Origin: Streptomyces sp. Tu 3180
Lineage (GTDB): Bacteria; Actinomycetota; Actinomycetes; Streptomycetales; Streptomycetaceae
Reading direction: 5' to 3'
DNA length: 64,000 nucleotides
NCBI RefSeq assembly: GCF_009852415.1
Contig: NZ_WOXS01000002.1
Coordinates: forward strand, 4,566,001 to 4,630,000
A model generated the notes under the pieces. The model did no database searches and had not been told where the DNA came from. It saw nothing but the letters and a program-made list of their open reading frames with translations. This document shows, in pieces, positions 7,816 to 14,820 of this stretch (the first letter of the stretch is position 1; each line of letters opens with the position of its first letter). The position numbers and the translations under genes were made by a program.

Positions 7816-8100
7816 GTGGACCACGACGTGTACGACGGTGACGGGTACGACGGTGCCGACGCGTTCGGCGTGTACAACGGCATGGCGGCCACCAGGCTGG
7901 ACGGCGTGGCCTGGCAGAAGAGCCGGCACAGCAACTCGCAGGGGTCCTGCGTGGAGTTCGCCCGGCTGCCCGGCGGGGAGGTGGCCGTGCGCAACTCCCG
8001 CTTCCCCGACGGTCCCGCGCTGGTCTACACCCGCGCGGAGATCGAGGCGATGCTGCTGGGCGTGAAGGACGGGGAGTTCGACCACCTCGTCGCCGGCTGA
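7816..8100 (+). CDS. DUF397 domain-containing protein
   Basis: 94 aa from GTG (VDHDVYDGDG), preceded by AGCGGGGAG as ribosome binding site. The DUF397 signature is clear: WQKSRHSNSQGSCVEFARL at about residues 33-51, then VAVRNSRFPDGPALVYT. Such small proteins are encoded next to XRE-DUF5753 regulators in streptomycetes (whiJ-type loci, Scr1/Scr2 pairs), where the pair behaves like an antagonist-regulator module affecting development and antibiotic production. Here the partner regulator lies at 9172-10032 and an anti-sigma-like ATPase gene lies between. A strong hairpin follows the stop. Confidence 0.9.
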   Translation: MDHDVYDGDGYDGADAFGVYNGMAATRLDGVAWQKSRHSNSQGSCVEFARLPGGEVAVRNSRFPDGPALVYTRAEIEAMLLGVKDGEFDHLVAG

Positions 8101-8102
8101 CG

Positions 8103-8132
8103 CGCCCCGGGGCGGACGTCCGCCCCGGGGCG
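8103..8132 (+). terminator. Perfect 30-bp palindrome after the DUF397 gene
   Basis: Arms 8103-8117 and 8118-8132 (CGCCCCGGGGCGGAC and its complement) form a 15-bp GC-rich stem with no spacer, 2 bp after the stop codon. There is no T-tract, as is usual for Streptomyces terminators. It likely ends the DUF397 transcript. Confidence 0.7.
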
Positions 8133-8239
8133 TTCCGCACGGTGTCCGGGAGGCGGTGACGCGGGCGGTGGCGCGCCCGGGGACGCGCGCGGGGCCGCGG
8201 CGCCGGGAAGCGCCGCGCCCCTTCATGCGCCGGTGCGGG

Positions 8240-8800
8240 TCATGCGCCGGTACGAGCGCAGGGGTGCCCGGCGGGGCGGTGGAGCCGGAACAGTGCCCAG
8301 ACCACCTTGCCCCTGAGCGCGCCCGCCATGGGGTGCCAGCCCCAGCCGTCGCTGAAGGAGTCCACCAGGAACAGCCCGCGGCCCGACTCGGCGGAGAAGT
8401 CGTCCGGGTCGCGGGTGACGGGGCTGTCGTCGCTGAGGTCGCGCACCGCGCACACCAGCCGCTCGGTCCACCGCATCAGGTGCAGCCGCACCGGCGGCTC
8501 CTGTCCCCCCGGCGGATCGCAGGGGGCGGTCCGCAGGGCCTCGCCGGAAGGGCGGTGGTGGGTGAAGGGCAGGCCGTGCCGCAGGGCGTTGGTGACCAGT
8601 TCGGACACCACCAGGCACACGTCGTCGAAACGGTCGCCCAGATCCCAGTCGTCGAGCGTCGTGCGGGTGAACCGCCGGGCCTCACGGACCGCTTCGTGCC
8701 GGGCGGGAAGGGCGCAGGAGGCGGCGTCGGAGGCGGCCGCGAGGTTCAGCGGCGGAAGGCCCTGCCGTAACGGCTCGAGCATGGTCGATCCATTCGTCCC
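8240..8800 (-). CDS. ATP-binding protein, anti-sigma factor-like (HATPase_c_2)
   Basis: About 186 aa from MGTNGSTMLEPL; the frame stays open four codons further upstream. The GHKL kinase-type fold of RsbW/SpoIIAB proteins is visible: N-box CLVVSELVTNALRHG and a G-box near ESGRGLFLVDSFSDGWGW. Proteins of this kind bind ATP and can phosphorylate or sequester partners, but in streptomycetes many are of unknown target. It is the third part of the whiJ-type trio with the DUF397 protein and the XRE-DUF5753 regulator. A compound operator-like motif lies 75-100 bp upstream (8877-8903). The start choice is tentative. Confidence 0.85.
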   Translation of the reverse strand, partial: GTNGSTMLEPLRQGLPPLNLAAASDAASCALPARHEAVREARRFTRTTLDDWDLGDRFDDVCLVVSELVTNALRHGLPFTHHRPSGEALRTAPCDPPGGQEPPVRLHLMRWTERLVCAVRDLSDDSPVTRDPDDFSAESGRGLFLVDSFSDGWGWHPMAGALRGKVVWALFRLHRPAGHPCARTGA

Positions 8801-8876
8801 CATGCGAGGCACTCCCGGAATTCGCGGTCGTAGCGATGCGGCGGTGGTGCGGAGACCATGGTTTCGGATGCGTACA

Positions 8877-8903
8877 GCAGATGCAAGGGCAGATGCACGT
8901 GCA
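8877..8903 (-). promoter_or_regulatory. WhiJ-locus compound motif, copy B
   Basis: Reading the minus strand: TGCACGTGCATCTGC (8903-8889), four bases, then GCATCTGC (8884-8877). Layout and spacing equal copy A at 7708-7734, and the 23 non-spacer positions are identical. It is upstream of the ATP-binding protein gene and points in its direction, just as copy A points toward the DUF397 gene. This identity over an intergenic region is strong evidence for a common binding protein. Confidence 0.7.
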
Positions 8904-9010
8904 GCTGACCGAAATCGACCTTCCCGTGCCGGTTGTTGGCCAATTTTTCCGTCATCTTCGCGTCCTCTTCCGGCTGTCCTCTTGCCTCCTTCTTGCTCCT
9001 CACTTGTCCC

Positions 9011-9050
9011 TTCCCCGCCCTTCCCCGCCCTTCCCCGCCCTTCCCCGCCC
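9011..9050 (+). repeat. Four tandem 10-bp repeats (TTCCCCGCCC)
   Basis: Four exact copies in a row, followed by a degenerate fifth (TTCCGCGTCC). They lie between the divergent promoters of the ATP-binding protein and XRE regulator genes. They are not spaced or structured like a CRISPR. Copy number could vary by slippage and change promoter geometry, but no effect is known. Confidence 0.8.
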
Positions 9051-9171
9051 TTCCGCGTCCCTCCCCGAGCGGATCCGCGGCCGGATTCCGTTTCCGTAAC
9101 CGGGCGAGTACTGCTCGAAGTGTTTTAGTGGCAGACTGCGGGCCCTGAAGACGTTGGGGAGGCTGGCGAAC

Positions 9172-10032
9172 GTGAGCGCGGGAGAGCCGGGATCGGTGGT
9201 GCGGCGCATGCTGCTCGGATCACAACTCAGGCGACTGCGTGAGGCGCGGGGGATCACGCGTGAGGCGGCGGGCTATTCGATCCGCGCCTCGGAATCGAAG
9301 ATCAGCCGGATGGAGCTGGGCCGGGTGAGCTTCAAGACCAGGGATGTCGAGGACCTGCTGACGCTGTACGGCATCACGGACGAGCAGGAGCGCGCCTCGC
9401 TGCTCTCCCTCGCCAAGGAGGCCAACATCGCGGGCTGGTGGCACAGTTACTCGGACGTGCTGCCCAGCTGGTTCCCCACCTACGTGGGCCTGGAGGGCGC
9501 GGCCTCCCTGATCCGGGCGTACGAGGTGCAGTTCGTGCACGGTCTGCTGCAGACCGAGGAGTACGCCCGCGCGGTGGTGCGGCGCGGCATGAAGGGCGCG
9601 AGCGAGGCCGACGTCGAACGGCGGGTGGCGCTGCGCCTGGAGCGGCAGAAGTACCTGGTCTCGGAGAACGCCCCCGAGTTCCACGTCGTCCTCGACGAGG
9701 CCGCCCTGCGCCGGCCGTACGGCGACCGCGAGGTGATGCGCGGCCAGCTCCAGCACCTGATCGAGGTCTCCGAGCGGCCCAACGTCCGTCTGCAGGTCAT
9801 GCCGTTCAGCTTCGGCGGCCACTCCGGGGAGTCCGGCGCGTTCACCCTCCTCAGCTTCCCCGAGTCCGACCTGTCGGACGTCGTGTACCTGGAGCAGCTC
9901 ACCAGCGCGCTGTACCTCGACAAGCCCGAGGACGTCGCCCAGTACGAGAGCGCGCTCAAGGAGCTCCAGCACGACAGCCCGGGTCCGTCGGAGAGCCGGG
10001 ACCTTCTCCGGGGTCTCCTCCAACTCTCTTGA
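9172..10032 (+). CDS. XRE-family regulator with DUF5753 (WhiJ-like)
   Basis: 286 aa from GTG (VSAGEPGSVV), with GGGGAGG 9 bp upstream. An HTH_31/XRE domain occupies about residues 10-65 (LRRLREARGITREAAGYSIR then SKISRMELGR). The rest is the DUF5753 ligand or partner domain, starting near GWWHSYSDVLPSWFPTYVGL and including VQFVHGLLQTEEYARA. This is the regulator of the whiJ-type trio together with DUF397 and the anti-sigma-like ATPase. It is the prime candidate to bind the compound motifs at 7708 and 8877. A TTG start at 9154 falls inside the ribosome binding site and is rejected. Confidence 0.9.
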   Translation: MSAGEPGSVVRRMLLGSQLRRLREARGITREAAGYSIRASESKISRMELGRVSFKTRDVEDLLTLYGITDEQERASLLSLAKEANIAGWWHSYSDVLPSWFPTYVGLEGAASLIRAYEVQFVHGLLQTEEYARAVVRRGMKGASEADVERRVALRLERQKYLVSENAPEFHVVLDEAALRRPYGDREVMRGQLQHLIEVSERPNVRLQVMPFSFGGHSGESGAFTLLSFPESDLSDVVYLEQLTSALYLDKPEDVAQYESALKELQHDSPGPSESRDLLRGLLQLS

Positions 10033-10111
10033 AACACAAGTACGATGACGTGCGATCAGGCAACGAAGTCGATCAGTGCTCCGCTGATGCAGCCAGGGAT
10101 TGAGGGATCGC

Positions 10112-11572
10112 ATGTCGTCGTACTTCACCGACCTCGCTCAGCAGTACATCGACGGTGAGTGGCGCCCGGGCAGCGGCTCCTGGGACATCATCGACTTCAA
10201 CCCGTACGACGACGAGAAGCTCGCGTCGATCACCATAGCCACGGTCGACGAGGTCGATCAGGCGTACCGGGCGGCCGCCCGCGCCCAGAAGGAGTGGGCG
10301 GCGACCAACCCGTACGCCCGCCGCGCGGTGTTCGAGAAGGCGCTCAGGCTGGTGGAGGAGCGCGAGGAGGAGATATCCGAGGCGATCGTCGCCGAGCTCG
10401 GCGGCACGCGCCTGAAGGCCGCCTTCGAACTGCACCTCGCCAAGGAGTTCCTGCGCGAGGCGGTCCACCTGGCGCTGCGCCCCGAGGGCCGGATCATCCC
10501 CTCGCCGGTGGACGGCAAGGAGAACCGCGTCTACCGCGTCCCCGTCGGGGTCGTCGGCGTGATCAGTCCCTTCAACTTCCCCTTCCTCCTGTCGCTGAAG
10601 TCGGTCGCCCCGGCCCTCGCGCTGGGCAACGGCGTGGTGCTCAAGCCGCACCAGAACACGCCGGTCGTCGGCGGCTCGCTGGTCGCGAAGATCTTCGAGG
10701 ACGCGGGCCTGCCCGGCGGCCTGCTGAACGTCGTCATCACCGACATCGCGGAGATCGGCGACGCCTTCCTGGAGCACCCGGTCCCGAAGGTCATCTCCTT
10801 CACCGGCTCCGACCAGGTCGGCCGCCACGTCGCCACCGTGTGCGCCTCCCTCTTCAAGCGGTCGATCCTCGAACTCGGCGGCAACAGCGCCCTGGTGGTC
10901 CTCGACGACGCCGACCTCGACTACGCGGTCGACGCGGCCGTGTTCAGCCGCTACGTCCACCAGGGCCAGGTCTGCATGGCCGCCAACCGGGTGCTGGTCG
11001 ACCGCTCGGTGGCCGAGGAGTTCACCGAGAAGTTCGTCGCCAAGGTGAAGTCCCTCAGGGCCGGCGACCCGCGCGACCCCGCCACCGTCATCGGCCCGGT
11101 GATCAACTCCCAGCAGGCGGACGCCCTGACCGGTGTCGTCGAGCAGGCCCTCGCCGAGGGCGCGACCGCCCTGGTGCGCGGCGCCCGCACCGACAACCTG
11201 GTCGAGCCGTCCGTGCTGACCGGCCTGCCCGCCGACTCCCCCCTGCTCCGGCAGGAGGTCTTCGGTCCGGTCGTCTTCCTCGTCCCGTTCGACGGCGAGG
11301 AGGAGGCCGTGCGCATCGTCAACGACACCCCGTACGGGCTGAGCGGCGCCGTGCACACCGGTGACGTCGAGCGCGGCGTGAACTTCGCCAAGCAGATCGA
11401 CACCGGCATGTTCCACGTGAACGACGGCACCGTGCACGACGAGCCGATCGTCCCCTTCGGCGGCGAGAAGCACTCGGGCATCGGCCGGCTGAACGGCGAC
11501 ACGATGCTGGACGCCTTCACCACGGTGAAGTGGATCTCGGTCCAGCACGGCCGGAGCGGCTTCCCGTTCTAG
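10112..11572 (+). CDS. Aldehyde dehydrogenase family protein
   Basis: 486 aa (MSSYFTDLAQQYIDGEWRPG). NAD(P)-dependent oxidation of an aldehyde to an acid. Cofactor and catalytic motifs are in place: ISPFNFPFLL, FTGSDQVGRH, the general-base ELGGNS, and the catalytic cysteine in GQVCMAANR. The overall pattern resembles benzaldehyde or vanillin dehydrogenases, so an aromatic substrate is possible but unproven. ATG at 10112 follows GATTGAGGGATCGC; an in-frame TTG 12 bp upstream is less likely. A hairpin lies shortly after the stop. The preceding WhiJ-like gene is 79 bp away, so independent transcription is likely. Confidence 0.9.
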   Translation: MSSYFTDLAQQYIDGEWRPGSGSWDIIDFNPYDDEKLASITIATVDEVDQAYRAAARAQKEWAATNPYARRAVFEKALRLVEEREEEISEAIVAELGGTRLKAAFELHLAKEFLREAVHLALRPEGRIIPSPVDGKENRVYRVPVGVVGVISPFNFPFLLSLKSVAPALALGNGVVLKPHQNTPVVGGSLVAKIFEDAGLPGGLLNVVITDIAEIGDAFLEHPVPKVISFTGSDQVGRHVATVCASLFKRSILELGGNSALVVLDDADLDYAVDAAVFSRYVHQGQVCMAANRVLVDRSVAEEFTEKFVAKVKSLRAGDPRDPATVIGPVINSQQADALTGVVEQALAEGATALVRGARTDNLVEPSVLTGLPADSPLLRQEVFGPVVFLVPFDGEEEAVRIVNDTPYGLSGAVHTGDVERGVNFAKQIDTGMFHVNDGTVHDEPIVPFGGEKHSGIGRLNGDTMLDAFTTVKWISVQHGRSGFPF

Positions 11573-11598
11573 TCCTCCGCACCGGATTCCGTGTCCGG

Positions 11599-11635
11599 CG
11601 GACCATCGAGGACAGGACCTGACCTCGATGGTCCG
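11599..11635 (+). terminator. 13-bp perfect inverted repeat between ALDH and DinB genes
   Basis: CGGACCATCGAGG (11599-11611), an 11-nt loop, and its complement (11623-11635). It begins 27 bp after the aldehyde dehydrogenase stop and 62 bp before the DinB start. As RNA it would be a stable stem without a T-tract, so a terminator is the simplest reading. As DNA it could equally be an operator for the DinB gene. Confidence 0.6.
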
Positions 11636-11696
11636 TAGCGTCGTCGGTGTCAGGAAGAGAGCCCCCGAGGGGGCGACCCGGCGAAAGGCGACGGTC

Positions 11697-12245
11697 ATGG
11701 TCACTCACGTTCCCGCGGAAGAGCACGGCGACGGGCGCGGCGCGCTCCTCTCCTTCCTCGCCGAGCAGCGCGGCGGCATCCGGCGCGCGGTGCTCGGGCT
11801 GACGGACGAGCAGGCGTCGGCGAGGCCCAGCGCGAGCGAACTCAGCCTGGTCGGTCTGGTCAAGCACGTCGCCGAGGTCGAGCAGGGCTGGGTGGCCCGG
11901 GCGAAGGGCGAGGAGCCGGCCGTCCAGCGGGACGCGTCCACCTGGGACGAGACCTTCCGGCTGACCGGCGGTGAGACGCTCGAGTCGCAGCTGGCGTACT
12001 GGGAGAAGGTCGCCGCCGGGACGGAGGCGTTCATCCGCTCGGTGCCCAGCCTCGACGACACCTTCGCGCTGCCGGACCAGCCCTGGTTCCCCCCGGAGGG
12101 GCGCGTGTCGATGCGCTGGCTGTGCCTGCACCTGATCCGCGAGACCGCCCGGCACGCGGGCCACGCCGACATCATCCGCGAGTCCCTGGACGGCGCGACC
12201 GCCTTCGAGCTGGTCGCGAAGGAGCAGGGCGGCTCCTGGGGGTGA
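11697..12245 (+). CDS. DinB family protein (DUF664)
   Basis: 182 aa from MVTHVPAEEHG. It belongs to the DinB/YfiT four-helix bundle proteins of actinobacteria: LVGLVKHVAEVEQGWVARAK supplies the first metal histidine region, and LCLHLIRETARHAGHADIIR the later His-x3-His type ligands. Some relatives are thiol-dependent (mycothiol or bacillithiol) S-transferases, but the substrate here is unknown. The stop is 26 bp before the padR start. The frame is open up to 11628, but that ATG lies within the inverted repeat and lacks a ribosome binding site, so the later ATG is used. Confidence 0.85.
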   Translation: MVTHVPAEEHGDGRGALLSFLAEQRGGIRRAVLGLTDEQASARPSASELSLVGLVKHVAEVEQGWVARAKGEEPAVQRDASTWDETFRLTGGETLESQLAYWEKVAAGTEAFIRSVPSLDDTFALPDQPWFPPEGRVSMRWLCLHLIRETARHAGHADIIRESLDGATAFELVAKEQGGSWG

Positions 12246-12270
12246 CCGCCCGCGGCCTACCCTGGACCGC

Positions 12271-12912
12271 ATGTCAGTGATCCGTCTCCTCGTGCTCGGC
12301 GCGGTGCGCCAGCACGGGCGGGCCCACGGCTACCAGGTGCGCAACGACCTGGAGTACTGGGGCGCGCACGAGTGGTCCAACGCCAAGCCCGGCTCGATCT
12401 ACCACGCCCTGAAGCAGATGGCCAAGCAGGGACTGCTGCACGCGCACGAGATCGCGCCGTCCACGGCCGGGGGCCCGCCGCGCACGGAGTACGAGATCAC
12501 CGAGCAGGGCACCGAGGAGTACTTCCGGCTGCTGCGGGAGTCCCTGACCTCCTACGACCAGAAGCCGGACGTGCTCTCGGCCGGGCTCGGCCTCATGGTC
12601 GACCTCGAGCGGGAGGAGGCCCTCGCCCTCCTGGGGCAGCGGATGCGCGCCATCGGGGAGTGGCGCGACTCCGTCACCACGTACTACACGCCCGAGGACG
12701 GCCCCGGTCAGCTGGGCCACATCGGGGAGATCATGGACTTCTGGGTCCGCTCGGCCGACTTCGGCGCCGAGTGGACCCGCGGTCTCATCGAGCGCATCCG
12801 GGGCGGCGCCTACACCTTCGCCGGCGAGGGCGAGCCGTTCGTCGGTGTCCTGGCCGAGGGCGAGGAGAACCCGTACGCGACAGGGGAGCGGCATCCCGGG
12901 GACGCCCACTGA
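12271..12912 (+). CDS. PadR family transcriptional regulator
   Basis: 213 aa. A winged-helix PadR domain at residues 1-85: LLVLGAVRQHGRAHGYQVRN, SIYHALKQMAKQGLL, then TEYEITEQGTEEYFRLL. A C-terminal helical part (about 100-195) is the usual dimerisation arm. CTACCCTGGACCGC directly precedes the ATG, which suggests a -10 (TACCCT) with a leaderless start. It is followed by an ABC exporter whose promoter is flanked by two TTGAC/GTCAA palindromes, the probable operators of this repressor. PadR proteins of this sort commonly repress a neighbouring drug exporter and release it on drug binding. Confidence 0.9.
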   Translation: MSVIRLLVLGAVRQHGRAHGYQVRNDLEYWGAHEWSNAKPGSIYHALKQMAKQGLLHAHEIAPSTAGGPPRTEYEITEQGTEEYFRLLRESLTSYDQKPDVLSAGLGLMVDLEREEALALLGQRMRAIGEWRDSVTTYYTPEDGPGQLGHIGEIMDFWVRSADFGAEWTRGLIERIRGGAYTFAGEGEPFVGVLAEGEENPYATGERHPGDAH

Positions 12913-12971
12913 TCAAGTTTGACCAATGAGGAGCGCGGGCATACCCTCAGCCGGGTAGTCAACTTTGACTA
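12910..12971 (+). promoter_or_regulatory. ABC exporter promoter with two PadR-type palindromes
   Basis: Promoter: TTGACC (12919-12924), 17-bp spacer, TACCCT (12942-12947). Palindrome 1, TGATCAA-GT-TTGACCA (12910-12925), covers the -35 and has one mismatch between arms. Palindrome 2, TAGTCAA-CT-TTGACTA (12956-12971), is perfect and lies just after the predicted start site. Centres are 46 bp apart. Two repressor sites bracketing the promoter would give tight control by the upstream PadR protein. Confidence 0.75.
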
Positions 12972-12985
12972 GCGAGGGAGTCCCA

Positions 12986-13951
12986 GTGGCCGACGCGGCG
13001 ATCACCGTCGAGGAAGCACGCAAGACGTACGGCGGAAGGAGCGGCGCACCCGCACTGGACGGGCTCGACCTCACGGTCGCGCGCGGCACGGTGCACGGGG
13101 TGCTCGGACCGAACGGCGCGGGCAAGACCACCCTGGTCCGGGTCCTGGCCACCCTGCTGCGGCCCGACGCGGGCCGGATCGAGGTGGCGGGGCACGACGT
13201 GGTGCGCGAGGCGTACGCCGTGCGCCTGCGCATCGGCCTGCTCGGCCAGCACGCGGCGCTCGACGAGGAGCTCGGCGGCCGGCAGAACCTGGAGCTGTTC
13301 GGGCGCCTGCACCACCTGGGCGCGCGGCGGGCACGCGCGCGTGCCGGCGAACTGCTGGAGCGCTTCGAGCTCACCGGCACCGGACGCAAGCCGGTGAAGC
13401 AGTACAGCGGCGGCATGCGGCGCCGCCTGGACCTCGCCGCCTCACTGATCACCGAACCGGAGGTGCTCTTCCTGGACGAACCGACCACCGGCCTCGACCC
13501 GCGCGGCCGCGCGGAGGTGTGGGAATCGGTCCGCTCCCTGGTCGGCGGCGGCACGACGGTCCTGCTCACCACCCAGTACCTGGAGGAGGCCGACCAGCTC
13601 GCCGACCGCATCTCGGTCGTGGACGCCGGCCGGGTCGTCGCCGACGGCACGGCGGACGCGCTCAAGGCGGCGACCGGCGGCGACCGCATCGACGTCGTCC
13701 TGCGCGACGCCGGGCAGCTGGGCACGGCCGTCGCCCTGCTGCCCGTGCCGAAGGACCAGATCACGGTGGACACCGACCGCCGGATGCTCAGCGCCCCCGT
13801 CACCGACCGCATGGCGGCCCTGACCGGGGTCGTCCGCGCGCTGGAGGAGGCCGGCGTCGAGGCCGAGGACATCGCCCTGCGCAGGCCCACGCTCGACGAG
13901 GTCTTCCTGCGCCTGACCGGGCACGACGACCGAGTGAAGGAGGCCGCATGA
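12986..13951 (+). CDS. ABC transporter ATP-binding protein (DrrA-like)
   Basis: 321 aa from GTG (VADAAITVEEARKTYGG), with GCGAGGGAG upstream. Walker A GPNGAGKTT, signature YSGGMRRRLDLAASL, Walker B VLFLDEPTTGLDPR and the H-loop region LLTTQYLEEADQLAD are all intact. The roughly 100-residue C-terminal extension is typical of daunorubicin-resistance type (DrrA) ATPases. Its stop overlaps the ATG of the permease gene (ATGA). Together they would form an exporter with two copies of each subunit. Expression is probably controlled by the PadR protein encoded just upstream. Substrate unknown. Confidence 0.93.
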   Translation: MADAAITVEEARKTYGGRSGAPALDGLDLTVARGTVHGVLGPNGAGKTTLVRVLATLLRPDAGRIEVAGHDVVREAYAVRLRIGLLGQHAALDEELGGRQNLELFGRLHHLGARRARARAGELLERFELTGTGRKPVKQYSGGMRRRLDLAASLITEPEVLFLDEPTTGLDPRGRAEVWESVRSLVGGGTTVLLTTQYLEEADQLADRISVVDAGRVVADGTADALKAATGGDRIDVVLRDAGQLGTAVALLPVPKDQITVDTDRRMLSAPVTDRMAALTGVVRALEEAGVEAEDIALRRPTLDEVFLRLTGHDDRVKEAA

Positions 13952-14715
13952 CCACCGTGCCGTACGCCCTGACCGACTCCTGGACCATGACCCGCCGCGA
14001 ACTCGCCCGCTGGGGGCGGCAGCCGGTCACGGTGGTGGTGAACCTGGTCTTCCCGGTGATGCTGCTGCTGATGTTCGGCTACCTGGTCGGCGGCGGCCGG
14101 GGGGTGAGCGGCGCGTACCTCGACTTCCTGGTCCCCGGCATGCTCGCGCTCACCATGGCCTTCGGCCTGGAGGGCACGATGGTCGCCGTCACCCAGGACC
14201 TGGGCAAGGGCGTCGTCGACCGCTTCCGCTCGATGCCGATGGCCGACGGCGCGGTCCTGGTGGGCCGTGCCGCCGCCGACATGCTCCAGTCGGTGCTCGG
14301 CCTGGCGGTGCTGCTCGCCGTCGCCGCCGCGCTCGGCTGGCGCCCCCACGGCGGCCCGGCCGGTCTGCTGGGCGCCGTGGGGCTGCTCCTGCTGTTCCGC
14401 TTCGCCATGCTGTGGATCGGCATCCACCTGGCGCTGGTGGCCGGGAAGCCCGAGATGGTGTCGGCCGTGCAGATCCTGGTCTGGCCGGTCGGCTTCCTGT
14501 CCAACGCCTTCGCCGCACCCGAGTCCATGCCCGGCTGGCTGGGCACGCTCGTCCAGTGGAACCCCCTGTCCCAGACCGCCACGGCCGTCCGCGACCTCTT
14601 CGACAGCCCCGGCGGGGAACCGGGGCACGTGTGGGCCGCCGTCGTGTGGCCCCTGGTGCTGCTCGCGGTGTTCTTCCCGCTGGCGGTACGGAGGTTCGCG
14701 CGGCTCAGCCGGTAG
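13948..14715 (+). CDS. ABC-2 type permease (DrrB-like)
   Basis: 255 aa. ABC2_membrane family with six predicted membrane segments, for example VTVVVNLVFPVMLLLMFGYL near residue 30, and others around 60-80, 108-130, 140-160, 170-185 and 228-248. The motif PMADGAVLVGRAAADM between segments 2 and 3 is characteristic of DrrB-type permeases. Start and stop overlap with the ATPase gene indicates a translationally coupled pair. Works in the membrane as the channel part of a drug or lipid exporter. Substrate not predictable from sequence. Confidence 0.9.
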   Translation: MTTVPYALTDSWTMTRRELARWGRQPVTVVVNLVFPVMLLLMFGYLVGGGRGVSGAYLDFLVPGMLALTMAFGLEGTMVAVTQDLGKGVVDRFRSMPMADGAVLVGRAAADMLQSVLGLAVLLAVAAALGWRPHGGPAGLLGAVGLLLLFRFAMLWIGIHLALVAGKPEMVSAVQILVWPVGFLSNAFAAPESMPGWLGTLVQWNPLSQTATAVRDLFDSPGGEPGHVWAAVVWPLVLLAVFFPLAVRRFARLSR

Positions 14716-14820
14716 GGCCCGCCCCGGCGGACCCCGGGGTCCGCCGTCCGGACCAGGTCGCAGGGCACCGGCGGTGACGTGCCGGGCCCCGCGTCCGCGG
14801 CATGGTCCGAACGACGGGCC

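Larger units (their letters stand above)
8813..9171. other. Divergent regulatory region of the whiJ-type locus
   Basis: No convincing gene lies in these 359 bp. They hold motif copy B (8877-8903), an AT-richer stretch around 8925-8990 that probably carries promoter elements, four tandem decamers (9011-9050), and the ribosome binding site TTGGGGAGG (9154-9162) of the XRE regulator. A 68-codon reading frame on the minus strand runs through motif B but has poor third-position GC. Confidence 0.6.

Noticed and set aside
8746..9003. Minus-strand frame of 85 codons running through whiJ-locus motif B
   Set aside because: Third-position GC is low compared with real genes here, there is no RBS, and it overlaps the ATP-binding protein gene and the operator.
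9011..9050. Short tandem repeats as a possible CRISPR array
   Set aside because: Units are 10 bp with no spacers, and there are no cas genes.
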